Assembly: GCA_004298065.1 (NCBI GenBank)
Contig: SCRL01000041.1
Coordinates: 1-64,000, forward strand
Direction of reading: 5' to 3'
DNA length: 64,000 nucleotides
Source: Gammaproteobacteria bacterium
GTDB lineage: Bacteria > Pseudomonadota > Gammaproteobacteria > Acidiferrobacterales > Sulfurifustaceae
A program made the position numbers and the translations under genes. Below are positions 29,269 to 36,868 of the stretch, in pieces (position 1 is the stretch's first letter; each line of letters starts with the position of its first letter). The notes beneath the pieces are model-generated. The model was not told the origin of the DNA. It saw nothing but the letters and a program-made list of their open reading frames with translations, and ran no database searches.

Positions 29269-29559
29269 ATGATAACCAAAACGAAACAGCCGAAGCCGAA
29301 CGCAATGCAGCTAAAGCTGTTGGCCCTTTATCGGGTGCTGGTGGACTACGTGTTCGCCACGCTTGCCAAAGCCAAGCCGGGCACGCTGGCGCCTTCCTTC
29401 CTCGCCGTGGTGCGTCTCATCGTGAAGGACGCCGGCATCATGCGCGAAGTGCGGACACGGGCGCAGGCGCAGCAGGCGATGGAAGCGTTACGGGGAGAGG
29501 TTAAGGACGTAGAAAAAGCGCTCTCGCTGCCCTTTGCGCCGCCCGCTGCCAAGCAGTAA
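29269..29559 (+). CDS. Candidate small terminase (T7 gp18 / DNA maturase A-like)
   Basis: The 96-residue helical protein contains LKLLALYRVLVDYVFATLAK (about 15-34) followed by PSFLAVVRLIVKDAGIMREV. The pattern of a long helix, then a short helix ending in KDAGI or KDNGI, is typical of T7-group small terminases, and the size fits (T7 gp18 is 89 residues). Family membership is inferred by eye. A small terminase without a large one is what packaging-hijacking satellites often carry. It follows the 51-residue gene closely and precedes the helicase gene across a 254-base region with an inverted repeat. Confidence 0.5.
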   Translation: MITKTKQPKPNAMQLKLLALYRVLVDYVFATLAKAKPGTLAPSFLAVVRLIVKDAGIMREVRTRAQAQQAMEALRGEVKDVEKALSLPFAPPAAKQ

Positions 29560-29686
29560 CTCCGCTGTTTTGTTTTTTCTGTCCGTGGCCGTGAGGGGGC
29601 CGGCAGCGCAAACGTATTAGGGACGGCTGCCGGTTTAGCTCTCCATAGGCGTTCCCTTCTAAAACTGCTTTCTTTTCAGCAGCTAA

Positions 29687-29739
29687 GAGATAGTCAAACT
29701 TCCTTTAGACTGGATTCTTATACGTCCTTTGACTATCTC
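29687..29739. repeat. Perfect 12-bp inverted repeat upstream of the helicase gene
   Basis: GAGATAGTCAAA (29687-29698) and TTTGACTATCTC (29728-29739) are exact complements, 29 bases apart. The spacer is AT-rich (GGATTCTTATACG). A second small hairpin (CTGC...GCAG near 29666) lies just upstream. It could be an operator, a replication origin element, or a recombinase site. Confidence 0.75.
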
Positions 29740-29813
29740 CGCAGTAACCCCCGCCGCTGAGTCCACCCAGCGCGCACCTTGCCCCGCACCATCCAACACC
29801 TTGAGTCCCCCTA

Positions 29814-31685
29814 ATGCCCACTTCACCCGTGACCCTGCGCCGCGCGCGGGCCGACCATGCGCCGACAGGTGCGGTGCTTCTCACCGCGCGCACCATGCAG
29901 AAAGTCCGGCAGCACTTTGAGACAGAGACAACGCACCGACCTTCAAAGGCCATGTATGCGGCGCTCGCTGACATCGCCGCAACGCTCGCAGAGATGGCGG
30001 AAGGTGGGGCCGAGCAGAAAATTTACCTGAGCAGCCTAGACCCCGGCATTGGCAAGACAACCGTACTATCTCATTTCGTGGACGCGCTCTTAGAGGACAA
30101 CAGCCTTGAGCACGTCGGCGTGCTCGTGTGTGTCGCGCGTCTGGATGAGATCAAGACGTTGGTACATCGCATGGGGCTGCCTGCCGGCTGGTTTGCGTGC
30201 TACACGTCGGACGCACAGGTGAACGCACTAGGCGGCGACACCGAGCCGAACAAGGCGCGGGTACTGTTCACTACGCAACAGATGGTCGAGCGCCGGCTAG
30301 ATGGTCAGAGCTTCGCCGCGTGCGAAGTATTCCACTACCGAGGCAAGCCGCGCCAAGTCCGCATTTGGGATGAGTCATGGCTACCGGGGGAGGGCATCAC
30401 TGTATCCCGCTACGCACTGTCTGACCTTTTGTCTTTGTTGGTCAGCGGCGGCTATCGCCGGCTGGCCGACAAGCTAGAGGATTTATTTTTTCGGGTGCGG
30501 TCAATCGAGGACGGAACGCGCCTAGAGTTTCCCGACCTAGCGCAGCACGCAGAGCTTAACGCGGTGCTGTCCCTCGTGGATTCACCAAGAGACAACGCCG
30601 AGGCGAAGTATCAGGAGCAACGCCGCGAGCAGTTGTCCCTGCTGTGGTACTTGTCAGGCCGCACGGTTGTTGTGCGGAGAGACGGCAAGGACGGTAACGC
30701 CGTCCTAAGTTACCGTGACACGCTCCCTGAAGACCTAGCCCCGCTCCTTGTTCTGGACGCATCGGGCCGCGTGCGTGAAACCTATGCAGAGATGGAGAAG
30801 CACCGGGATAACATCGCCCGCCTTGCGTCTGCCGCGAAGCGTTACGACCGCCTAACGGTTAACGTCTGGAACACGGGCGGCGGCAAAAGTAGCTTTGAGC
30901 GCGGCAGCGCGGGAGCTAAGGAGTTGGTAGAGGCCATCGCCGCCACGATCAACACCAAGCCCGGCGAGGAATGGCTAGTCATTCACCACGCCGCCAGTAA
31001 GAGGACCGAAGACATACCGGCGGGAGTGTCGCCGCTGCTGCCGGATGCGTCCAAGGTTCACTTTGTAAACTGGGGCAGACACGCAGCAACTAACGCCTTT
31101 GCCCACGTTAAGAACGTCATCCTTGCCGGTACGCTGTTCTATCGTCCCTCGCAGTACGAGGCATTAGGCCGGCTTGCCGCCGGCATGAAGCCCGAGCAAG
31201 GCGAGTATCCGTTAAGCGCCCGCAAGCGTATTGAGCTGGGCGAATCGAAACATGGAATTTTGCAAGCCGCCTGCCGAGGCGCTGTGCGTAACTGCGACGG
31301 CGAGCAAGCGCACGCCGCCGACGCGTACCTGATCGCGTCCGTTCGCTCCGGCATCCCCCAAACGCTCCCCGAGTTGTTCCCCGGTTGCCGTGTAGTGCGC
31401 TGGGCACCCGTGAAGCGTGCATTAACTGGCAAGGTGAAGGAAGCTGTTGAGTACCTACAGCGGCGCTTCTCCGCGCCCGGTACTGCCGTTGTGAAATTCT
31501 CCGAGGTGCAGAAGGTGCTGGGGATGAGCGCGGCAAACTTTCGGAGAGCGGTCAGACAGCACCCGGCCTTTGTCGCGGAGATCGCGGAGCTATCGTTAGT
31601 CGAGTGGGGACCAAAGGCGCTCTTTACCGCGTTCAAGCGTGTAGATGCGTCTGACTTTGGCTTTACGCCTTCGTCCGCGCAGTAG
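29814..31685 (+). CDS. Helicase-like P-loop ATPase (probable replication protein of the element)
   Basis: The 623-residue protein has a P-loop YLSSLDPGIGKTTVLSHF (Lys81), a motif-Ia/Ib-like ARVLFTTQQMVE, and a Walker B IWDES (Asp186-Glu187). Together these look like an SF2-type helicase core. The second half has VILAGTLFYRPSQYEALGRL and a C-terminal helix-turn-helix-like segment (SEVQKVLGMSAANFRRAVRQ). It is the largest gene of the element and most likely replicates it. It is not a terminase: no nuclease motif is visible. The ATG at 29814 has no clear ribosome site, and Met28 or Met47 are alternatives. Confidence 0.7.
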   Translation: MPTSPVTLRRARADHAPTGAVLLTARTMQKVRQHFETETTHRPSKAMYAALADIAATLAEMAEGGAEQKIYLSSLDPGIGKTTVLSHFVDALLEDNSLEHVGVLVCVARLDEIKTLVHRMGLPAGWFACYTSDAQVNALGGDTEPNKARVLFTTQQMVERRLDGQSFAACEVFHYRGKPRQVRIWDESWLPGEGITVSRYALSDLLSLLVSGGYRRLADKLEDLFFRVRSIEDGTRLEFPDLAQHAELNAVLSLVDSPRDNAEAKYQEQRREQLSLLWYLSGRTVVVRRDGKDGNAVLSYRDTLPEDLAPLLVLDASGRVRETYAEMEKHRDNIARLASAAKRYDRLTVNVWNTGGGKSSFERGSAGAKELVEAIAATINTKPGEEWLVIHHAASKRTEDIPAGVSPLLPDASKVHFVNWGRHAATNAFAHVKNVILAGTLFYRPSQYEALGRLAAGMKPEQGEYPLSARKRIELGESKHGILQAACRGAVRNCDGEQAHAADAYLIASVRSGIPQTLPELFPGCRVVRWAPVKRALTGKVKEAVEYLQRRFSAPGTAVVKFSEVQKVLGMSAANFRRAVRQHPAFVAEIAELSLVEWGPKALFTAFKRVDASDFGFTPSSAQ

Positions 31686-31750
31686 CACCGCCCCAGCGGC
31701 ATTTGTCTTGCCGCCACAACCACCGAACACCCAAGGAACCCTTAAACGCC

Positions 31751-32110
31751 ATGAACCCCATGCAGACGGGGGGTCACGCTCCGTGCGTTGAACCTAGCCC
31801 CGTTGTTGTAAATCTGCCGACAAAATCTCCCGAGAAAAACCGCACCCCGCGAACCGCCCTTGCACACTTCCGGGGCTTCGATGCGTTCGCCGCATACGCT
31901 CACGAGAAGCTAGGCCGGTATGACCTGCCGGACACCCGGACACGCTTAACCGCCGAAGGGCTGCGCCGCTGGCTGCCTCAGCTTGAGCTTTCCGAGCGCC
32001 AGTACGCGCGCCTTGTTGGAATGTCGGTAGAGGAAAGCGCGAAGCACAACGCGCACTGGCCGCTTGTCTCGTGGCTGGGCGTAGTGGTCGAGATGCAGGA
32101 GAGCGCCTAG
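31751..32110 (+). CDS. Unknown element protein
   Basis: The 119-residue product starts MNPMQTGGHAPCVEPSPVVV at 31751; the frame opens at 31703 but without a good start. The C-terminal part (LTAEGLRRWLPQLELSERQY, then ARLVGMSVEES) looks like a helix-turn-helix of a small DNA-binding protein. It ends 4 bases before the next gene, suggesting one transcript. Function unknown. Confidence 0.55.
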   Translation: MNPMQTGGHAPCVEPSPVVVNLPTKSPEKNRTPRTALAHFRGFDAFAAYAHEKLGRYDLPDTRTRLTAEGLRRWLPQLELSERQYARLVGMSVEESAKHNAHWPLVSWLGVVVEMQESA

Positions 32111-32114
32111 CTCG

Positions 32115-32831
32115 ATGGCATCCCTCCGCAAACGCGAGGCGGGAAGGCGAAGGCTAGAAGCGAATAAGCGGCAGGTATGCAACGTAACGGGCTGCACCAA
32201 GCGCCGCCACGGCCTTAGTTACTTCTGCCACGCGCACGCCTTCGCCGCGAGGCACCACGGGCACCCGTTGGCGCGGAAGATCAAAAAGAAAGAATACGAG
32301 CACGAGCGTAAGCACGTTGTCCGCTTCCTCCGCCTTCATTCCGCACATGGCGCTGTAAATGCTGCCTATGAGTTGGCCGGCCTGTGGCTGCGCGAGGCGG
32401 AAGCCGGGCAGCCGGTACCGGCGCAAGAGCAGATGGCGCGGCTTGCCGCTGGCGGCGTTACCGGCGCGGAGATCATCGAGGAAGTTTTAGCCCTGTGGCT
32501 GTATAGCCGCTGGCACCCGACAGGGCTTCCCGACGACATACGGCTAACAAAGGCGCTAGGTACAAACGTCCTGCTACTCGTGCCGCGCGAAGCATCCAGC
32601 GAACTAACGCCGGGCGGGGAAAAAAAATACCGCCGGCTGGGTGCGTTGATACGCGCCGAAGTCGGCGAACACATCCGGCGCGTTTTTGGTGTCTTTGCCC
32701 TGAACGTGCTAACCGCCATCGAGCGCCAGATAAGAGCCAAGCAGGACGCAGCGCAAGCCCTGCGCACTCCTTTCCCCGACCCCTTGAGTACACCTACAGC
32801 GCCACCTGAAGGCGACGCCGGCCCACATTAA
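32115..32831 (+). CDS. Unknown element protein with N-terminal zinc-finger-like motif
   Basis: The 238-residue protein has a CNVTGC...FCHAHAF motif (about 22-42), a C-x4-C-x10-C-x-H arrangement that could bind zinc. A basic segment ARKIKKKEYEHERKHVVRFL follows, and then a mostly helical body. The second half (LGALIRAEVGEHIRRVFGVF) is helical. I do not recognise the family. It lies in the plus-strand block between the helicase and the virion-like genes. Confidence 0.6.
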   Translation: MASLRKREAGRRRLEANKRQVCNVTGCTKRRHGLSYFCHAHAFAARHHGHPLARKIKKKEYEHERKHVVRFLRLHSAHGAVNAAYELAGLWLREAEAGQPVPAQEQMARLAAGGVTGAEIIEEVLALWLYSRWHPTGLPDDIRLTKALGTNVLLLVPREASSELTPGGEKKYRRLGALIRAEVGEHIRRVFGVFALNVLTAIERQIRAKQDAAQALRTPFPDPLSTPTAPPEGDAGPH

Positions 32832-32854
32832 CCCCAACAGAAGGAACATACAGA

Positions 32855-33787
32855 ATGAGCGAAGTTTACAGAGCACACGTCTCCGGCCGCGAGGTTGTCA
32901 GCGGCGCGGCACCCACACCCACAAACGGCGTAACGCAGGGCGAGACACCGCCCGCGCGAGTTTCACTAGACGCGGGCGTAACGTACACCTACACCGTCGG
33001 GGAAAACAGCGAGGCACGCCGAGAGGACCGCAGCGGCTCTTTAAACGTGGCCGATCTGAAGCCCACCAAGCCCGGCATCCTTGCCACCGCGCGCAGCGCA
33101 TCGGGACGCCCGCTTGATGTCTCGGAGCTGACCCCGAAGGCTATCGTCACGCTCCCCGATGGCAGCCAAACAATGCTCCAAGTAGCGGAACGTAATGGGC
33201 TCGTCACGCGCGGCCCTAACGGCGAATACCGCGAGGTTGAGCAGACCGATGCACCGCAAGAAGACGCCGAGGCCGACAAGCCGCAACCGTTCACCGATCA
33301 GCAAGCCGAGCGCCTGCTAGATGGAAGTGTCCGCGCGATTCCGGCACAGATGCAAGACAACATTGTCCACCGCGTCCTTACCGGCAAGCTGGACGAGAGG
33401 ACCATCCACGACACCGCAGCGGCATCCAACATGCAGCCGGGGGAGCTAGTGCAGCGGCTGACAGCTTTGAACACGGCCTTTACTGCACAAGCTGAGGCAG
33501 CGGCAGGACGTGCGGGCGTGGTGGACTTCAATGCGTGGTCCGCATGGGCTCGGGAAAATTGCCTGCCTGAGCTACAGGAAGCCATGCGCCAACATGTGTA
33601 CGTGCGCAGTACCAAGGGATACGCCAAGTTATTTGACCGCTATCTCCGCTCCACGTCGCCGAGTGCGGAGGAGATCGAATCGGCAACAGGGCTCAAGGTG
33701 CAGCGCGGTGCGCGTGGGGTTGAGCTAATCACCATCAACGGCGTACAGATGACCGTCTCAGAGGCGGCGCGTCAGGGGTTGCTCTAA
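32855..33787 (+). CDS. Scaffold-like protein of the element (tentative)
   Basis: The 310-residue protein is acidic in the middle (EQTDAPQEDAEADKPQPF) and helical in the second half (LVQRLTALNTAFTAQAEAAA, then DFNAWSAWARENCLPELQEA). Its length and charge pattern are like podovirus capsid scaffolds (T7 gp9, 307 residues), and it lies directly before a gp14-like gene, but sequence similarity is weak. It ends with a short basic-hydrophobic segment KVQRGARGVELITINGVQMT. AGAAGGA precedes the ATG. The scaffold assignment is a guess; 'unknown' is the safe label. Confidence 0.5.
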   Translation: MSEVYRAHVSGREVVSGAAPTPTNGVTQGETPPARVSLDAGVTYTYTVGENSEARREDRSGSLNVADLKPTKPGILATARSASGRPLDVSELTPKAIVTLPDGSQTMLQVAERNGLVTRGPNGEYREVEQTDAPQEDAEADKPQPFTDQQAERLLDGSVRAIPAQMQDNIVHRVLTGKLDERTIHDTAAASNMQPGELVQRLTALNTAFTAQAEAAAGRAGVVDFNAWSAWARENCLPELQEAMRQHVYVRSTKGYAKLFDRYLRSTSPSAEEIESATGLKVQRGARGVELITINGVQMTVSEAARQGLL

Positions 33788-33789
33788 AT

Positions 33790-34332
33790 ATGTGTAACCC
33801 CGCAGCTCTTCTCGCCATTCAAGTAGCGCAGACCGTCATTAGCCACGAGGAGCAGCGCCACAACGCGAACAAGACGGCTGACGCAATCAAGGACGGCTAC
33901 AAAGCTTCCGACGCGCAGATGCAGGAGCGTTATAAGCAGATCAATGCGGACGCCGCCGAGAAACAATCCGCCCGCGCCAGAGAGGCGCAGATTGAGCGTA
34001 GCCGCATCGCGGCGGCGTCCGGGGAGTCCGGCCTTGGTGGCATTAACGCTGGCCGCCTTGAAGGTGAGGCCGAGGGCGCATACGGCCGGGACGCTACGCG
34101 CATTGAGACAGACCGCGCCGGGGCCGAGCGCGCTTCCTTCATTGAAATGCAGGGCATCCATTCCCGCTCTCAAAGTCGTCTCAACCAAATTAAGTACCCC
34201 TCCCTCGTGCAGAGCGGCTTGCAGATTGCCGGCAGCTATCTCAACTACAAGAAGGACGTAGGCGAGCCGAAAAAGACGGGCCGAGAGCGTTACGGCGACG
34301 ACTACGACGCCTACAACGGGGCCGGGTACTGA
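33790..34332 (+). CDS. T7 gp14-like internal virion protein
   Basis: The 180-residue protein starts MCNPAALLAIQVAQTVISHE, matching the MCxxAAxxIA start of T7-group internal virion protein B. It continues with a long Ala/Gln/Arg coiled region and the segment AAASGESGLGGINAGRLEGE, which corresponds to the GES-x-L-x-G-x-S region of T7 gp14. A Gln/Ser-rich helix follows (EMQGIHSRSQSRLNQIKYPS). In T7 this protein is ejected from the capsid and forms part of the channel across the outer membrane. Its partners (gp15, gp16) are missing here. It begins 3 bases after the previous stop. Confidence 0.72.
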   Translation: MCNPAALLAIQVAQTVISHEEQRHNANKTADAIKDGYKASDAQMQERYKQINADAAEKQSARAREAQIERSRIAAASGESGLGGINAGRLEGEAEGAYGRDATRIETDRAGAERASFIEMQGIHSRSQSRLNQIKYPSLVQSGLQIAGSYLNYKKDVGEPKKTGRERYGDDYDAYNGAGY

Positions 34333-34336
34333 ACCC

Positions 34337-34507
34337 GTGAAAAAGAAAACCAAGAAGCTGTGCCGCACCGTCGCGGAACAAATGCTGAAGGCGCGGAAGC
34401 GGCGCAAAGGACGGGCCGCCAGTTTGCCGAGTTGGCACACGATGCATCCCGACAAGGCACGCGGCAGGGCTGCGTCCGTAGCGAGGCACTATGGAACGCA
34501 AAGCTAA
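34337..34507 (+). CDS. Small basic protein
   Basis: The GTG at 34337 starts 5 bases after the gp14-like gene. The 56-residue product is strongly basic (KKKTKKLCRTVAEQMLKARK and ARGRAASVARHYGTQS). It overlaps the next frame by 17 bases, so a run of coupled tiny genes is likely. Possibly nucleic-acid binding. Confidence 0.5.
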   Translation: MKKKTKKLCRTVAEQMLKARKRRKGRAASLPSWHTMHPDKARGRAASVARHYGTQS

Positions 34508-34643
34508 GCGCCGAGCGTCACGGGGCCGCGTCCGCAGCGTGAACGTGCGACACAGCGCCGCCGGAACCGCTGCCATGCTCCGCAAGACCGCCGCACGGTT
34601 AGACCGTAGAGCCGCAACAGTGGAGAGCTTACGCCATGCCTAG
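34491..34643 (+). CDS. Small Arg-rich protein
   Basis: The 50-residue product (MERKAKRRASRGRVRSVNVR, then AAMLRKTAARLDRRAATVES) begins inside the end of the previous small gene and its stop overlaps the next ATG region by 8 bases. The overlapping tight spacing favours real translation. Function unknown. Confidence 0.45.
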   Translation: MERKAKRRASRGRVRSVNVRHSAAGTAAMLRKTAARLDRRAATVESLRHA

Positions 34644-34932
34644 ACCGATCAAGATCAAGCGCATTGAAGCCCTACGGCTGGGGCTGACGCGGTACTACAC
34701 CGGCAAGACCTGCAAACACGGCCACCGCGCCGAGCGGAACACGTTAAGCGGTAACTGTTCCGTATGCGCCCGCAAAGCGTCCCGCAAGTGGAAGCGCCGG
34801 AACCCCGAGAAGGTGCGCGAGATCAGCCGCAAGGCGTCAGTGAGGCAGCGCGCGAAGTGGCGGCGCTATCGGCGGCTAGGGCTTCACCTTGTCGCGCGCA
34901 TGGCGCAGCGCACGGAGCCCAAAGAGGTGTAA
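34636..34932 (+). CDS. Small zinc-ribbon protein of phage type
   Basis: The 98-residue protein reads TRYYTGKTCKHGHRAERNTL then GNCSVCARKASRKWKRRNPE. The TGKPCxxGHxAxR...CxxC pattern occurs in phage HNH and endonuclease VII-like proteins, with four zinc ligands (C, H, C, C). A complete HNH catalytic triad is not evident, so it may be only the DNA-binding part. It overlaps the preceding frame and ends the plus-strand block. Confidence 0.6.
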   Translation: MPRPIKIKRIEALRLGLTRYYTGKTCKHGHRAERNTLSGNCSVCARKASRKWKRRNPEKVREISRKASVRQRAKWRRYRRLGLHLVARMAQRTEPKEV

Positions 34933-34947
34933 AGGCGGCACGCAGCG

Positions 34948-35286
34948 CTATCGGGATTTCTGCCTATATTCGGCGTTCTCAAGCTCGACGACTTGATTAC
35001 GTTCGACCTCGGAGAGGTGGTCCCAAAAATCCCGCCACGCTGCCGAGAGGTGCTTATCAAGCGCACGCTTGCGTAAGTAGTACGCTGCAAGTAGTAGCGC
35101 GGCAACTATATGTAAAGCGCGATACCACGCCGCAACATGCAGCAAGCCCGTAAGCAGCAGAGCAACAAGGAAGCCGCCGAAGATTCCCCAAGAGACTTTG
35201 ACCCAATCAGCAAGTTCCTTTTTAACGTTCTCGCTTTTCTTTTGGTACTCGCGGTAGTTGTAAAACCACGGTTGCCCGGTGTCCAT
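34948..35286 (-). CDS. Two-helix membrane protein on the opposite strand
   Basis: The 112-residue protein has an amphipathic N terminus (FYNYREYQKKSENVKKELAD), two hydrophobic helices (about 31-52 and 55-72) and a charged C-terminal tail. It is the only leftward gene in the right half of the element, between the virion-like block and the xis-int pair. The isolated position on the opposite strand is typical of genes expressed in the integrated state, for example immunity or exclusion proteins. Function is not known. AGGGA lies about 9-10 bases before the ATG. Confidence 0.6.
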   Translation of the reverse strand: MDTGQPWFYNYREYQKKSENVKKELADWVKVSWGIFGGFLVALLLTGLLHVAAWYRALHIVAALLLAAYYLRKRALDKHLSAAWRDFWDHLSEVERNQVVELENAEYRQKSR

Positions 35287-35383
35287 GCGTAGTAATCCCT
35301 CGCGTTCTTTTTATTGACTACATCCTAGCGCGCCGCGCGCCGTGAATGGAAGCCGAATGGACACTAATAGCGGTTAGAAACTG

Positions 35384-35449
35384 GCCCCGCTTCACGGTGC
35401 GGCCATTTTCCACCGTCGAAAATTTTTAGGCGACTGGCGGAAGCGGGGC
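35384..35449 (+). promoter_or_regulatory. Structured leader before the excisionase-like gene
   Basis: GCCCCGCTTC (35384-35393) and GAAGCGGGGC (35440-35449) are exact complements enclosing 46 bases with an inner CACGGTG/CACCGTC pairing and an A/T-rich AAAATTTTTAG. The right arm is followed by GTTTTCCTTTT and then the GGAGG ribosome site of the next gene. It could be an attenuator or an operator. Confidence 0.55.
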
Positions 35450-35474
35450 GTTTTCCTTTTGGAGGCATGAAATT

Positions 35475-35834
35475 TTGACGACGTTGGAGCTACAGGGGGC
35501 CGCACCGCTGTTGTGGTCCCTGAGTGAAGCCGCGCGCCAGCTTGGCGACGTTTCCACGCGCACCGTGCGGCGGTTGTTAGTGCGCGGCGATTTGCCGAGC
35601 GTGCGCGTAGGGCGCCGACTGTGTGTTCCGTCCTTGGCGGTCAGGGAGTGGGTGACAAAACAATCAGGCCCGGCGCATAATCCTGAGCGCGCGGGGCCTG
35701 CCATGCGAGAGGAGAAAACATGGCATACCGACGCAAAGATAGTGCCGTTTATTGGGTCAGCTTCGCCGACGCAAGCGGCACGAGAGTTAGACGTTCTACT
35801 GAAACGACCGCCCGCAAGGAAGCAGAAGCACTAG
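35475..35834 (+). CDS. Excisionase-like helix-turn-helix protein
   Basis: The product of up to 119 residues has a MerR/excisionase-type winged helix, SLSEAARQLGDVSTRTVRRL then RGDLPSVRVGRRLCVPSLAV. The TTG at 35475 is used because GGAGG precedes it by 9 bases. The frame overlaps the integrase start by 115 bases, so the last 38 residues may be an accidental readthrough of a shorter functional core; the DNA-binding part is complete by residue 60. Its place directly before the integrase fits a recombination directionality factor. Confidence 0.72.
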   Translation: MTTLELQGAAPLLWSLSEAARQLGDVSTRTVRRLLVRGDLPSVRVGRRLCVPSLAVREWVTKQSGPAHNPERAGPAMREEKTWHTDAKIVPFIGSASPTQAARELDVLLKRPPARKQKH

Positions 35835-36844
35835 AGGCCAAATGGAAGCTAGAAGCGCATCAACAGAAACAGTGGGGAGCGCCCCCTAGCTTCACGTTCG
35901 ATGAGCTGATGCTGAAATATCTGCAAGCGACGGAAACGGAAAAGCGCAGTGCCGAGCGGGACCGCATGTCCGCCAAGCACCTGTATCCCGCTTTTACCGG
36001 TCGAAACTTGCGGGAGATCAGCGCTGCGAACGTTCGCAAGTATATAGATGACCGCAAGGCCAAAGGTGCGAAGCCGGCAACCATTAATAAGGAAGTAGGG
36101 CTGTTATCTGCTGCCATCAATTACGCGCGCATGGAATGGGATTGGGAAATTCCCAACCCAGCGGCAGGAAGACGGCTGCGAGAACCGGAAGGGCGGTTAA
36201 GGTGGCTAACTCGGGCAGAAGCCGGGGCGCTTATTAGAGCGGCCGAGGCGCAACGCCGAGCGCCACACCTCCCCGACTTTATCCGGCTTGCGCTTAACAC
36301 CGGATGCCGGCGCGGGGAGTTGTTGGGCCTTGAGTGGCGGCGCGTGGACCTTCAACGGGGTTTGTTGTACCTCGAAGGGGACCACACCAAGTCAGGCCGT
36401 AGGCGTTACGTGCCGCTCAATCAGGCGGCGCGCGGCGCGCTACTCAGCCGGATGCGGTTCCGGGCGAAGTATTGTCCGGCGTCCCCGTGGGTGTTCGCGG
36501 CAAGGAGCGGGAAGCGTATTCAGTCGGTCAAAACGGCGTTTGCTTCAGCGTGCGAGGCGGCGGGAATCGAAGACTTCCGTATTCACGACCTACGGCACAC
36601 TTGCGCCGCATGGCTTGTGAGTGCTGGGGTTCCGCTTCCCGAAGTGCGCGACTTACTGGGGCACTCTACCGTTACCATGACAGAGCGTTACGCGCACCTT
36701 GCACCCGAGAACGTGCGCGCAGCGGTTCAGCGCCTAGACGGGCTGCACGAGAGCGGACACGGAGAAGTTATACACAACTCCGAGTCACGTTTCGGTCACG
36801 GTGACGATAGCGCCGAGAAACGGAAGGAGGTTGCAGCTATGTAA
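35720..36844 (+). CDS. int: Tyrosine integrase
   Basis: The 374-residue integrase has an arm-binding start (MAYRRKDSAVYWVSFADASG), a core-binding domain (about 60-150), and a catalytic domain with Arg in NTGCRRGELLGLEW, HDLRHT, LGHSTVTM and Tyr in ERYAHLAP. GAGAGGAGAAAAC precedes the ATG. It is encoded next to attR and should integrate the element at the 3' half of tRNA-Val(CAC). A putative arm site lies inside its 3' coding end (36784-36801). Confidence 0.95.
   Translation: MAYRRKDSAVYWVSFADASGTRVRRSTETTARKEAEALEAKWKLEAHQQKQWGAPPSFTFDELMLKYLQATETEKRSAERDRMSAKHLYPAFTGRNLREISAANVRKYIDDRKAKGAKPATINKEVGLLSAAINYARMEWDWEIPNPAAGRRLREPEGRLRWLTRAEAGALIRAAEAQRRAPHLPDFIRLALNTGCRRGELLGLEWRRVDLQRGLLYLEGDHTKSGRRRYVPLNQAARGALLSRMRFRAKYCPASPWVFAARSGKRIQSVKTAFASACEAAGIEDFRIHDLRHTCAAWLVSAGVPLPEVRDLLGHSTVTMTERYAHLAPENVRAAVQRLDGLHESGHGEVIHNSESRFGHGDDSAEKRKEVAAM
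36784..36801 (+). repeat. Putative integrase arm-type site, right
   Basis: GTCACGTTTCGGTCACGG matches 25536-25553 at 17 of 18 positions in the same orientation. It lies 67 bases inside attR, within the end of the integrase gene, and is followed by an overlapping GGTCACGGTGAC palindrome. Confidence 0.6.
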
Positions 36845-36868
36845 GTGCTTGGAGCTACTGCTGAAAGA

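Noticed and set aside
29070-30954. 17-base direct repeat CGCCGCCACGATCAACA at 29070-29086 and 30938-30954
   Set aside because: One copy is inside the helicase coding region with normal codons and no further structure; may be chance.
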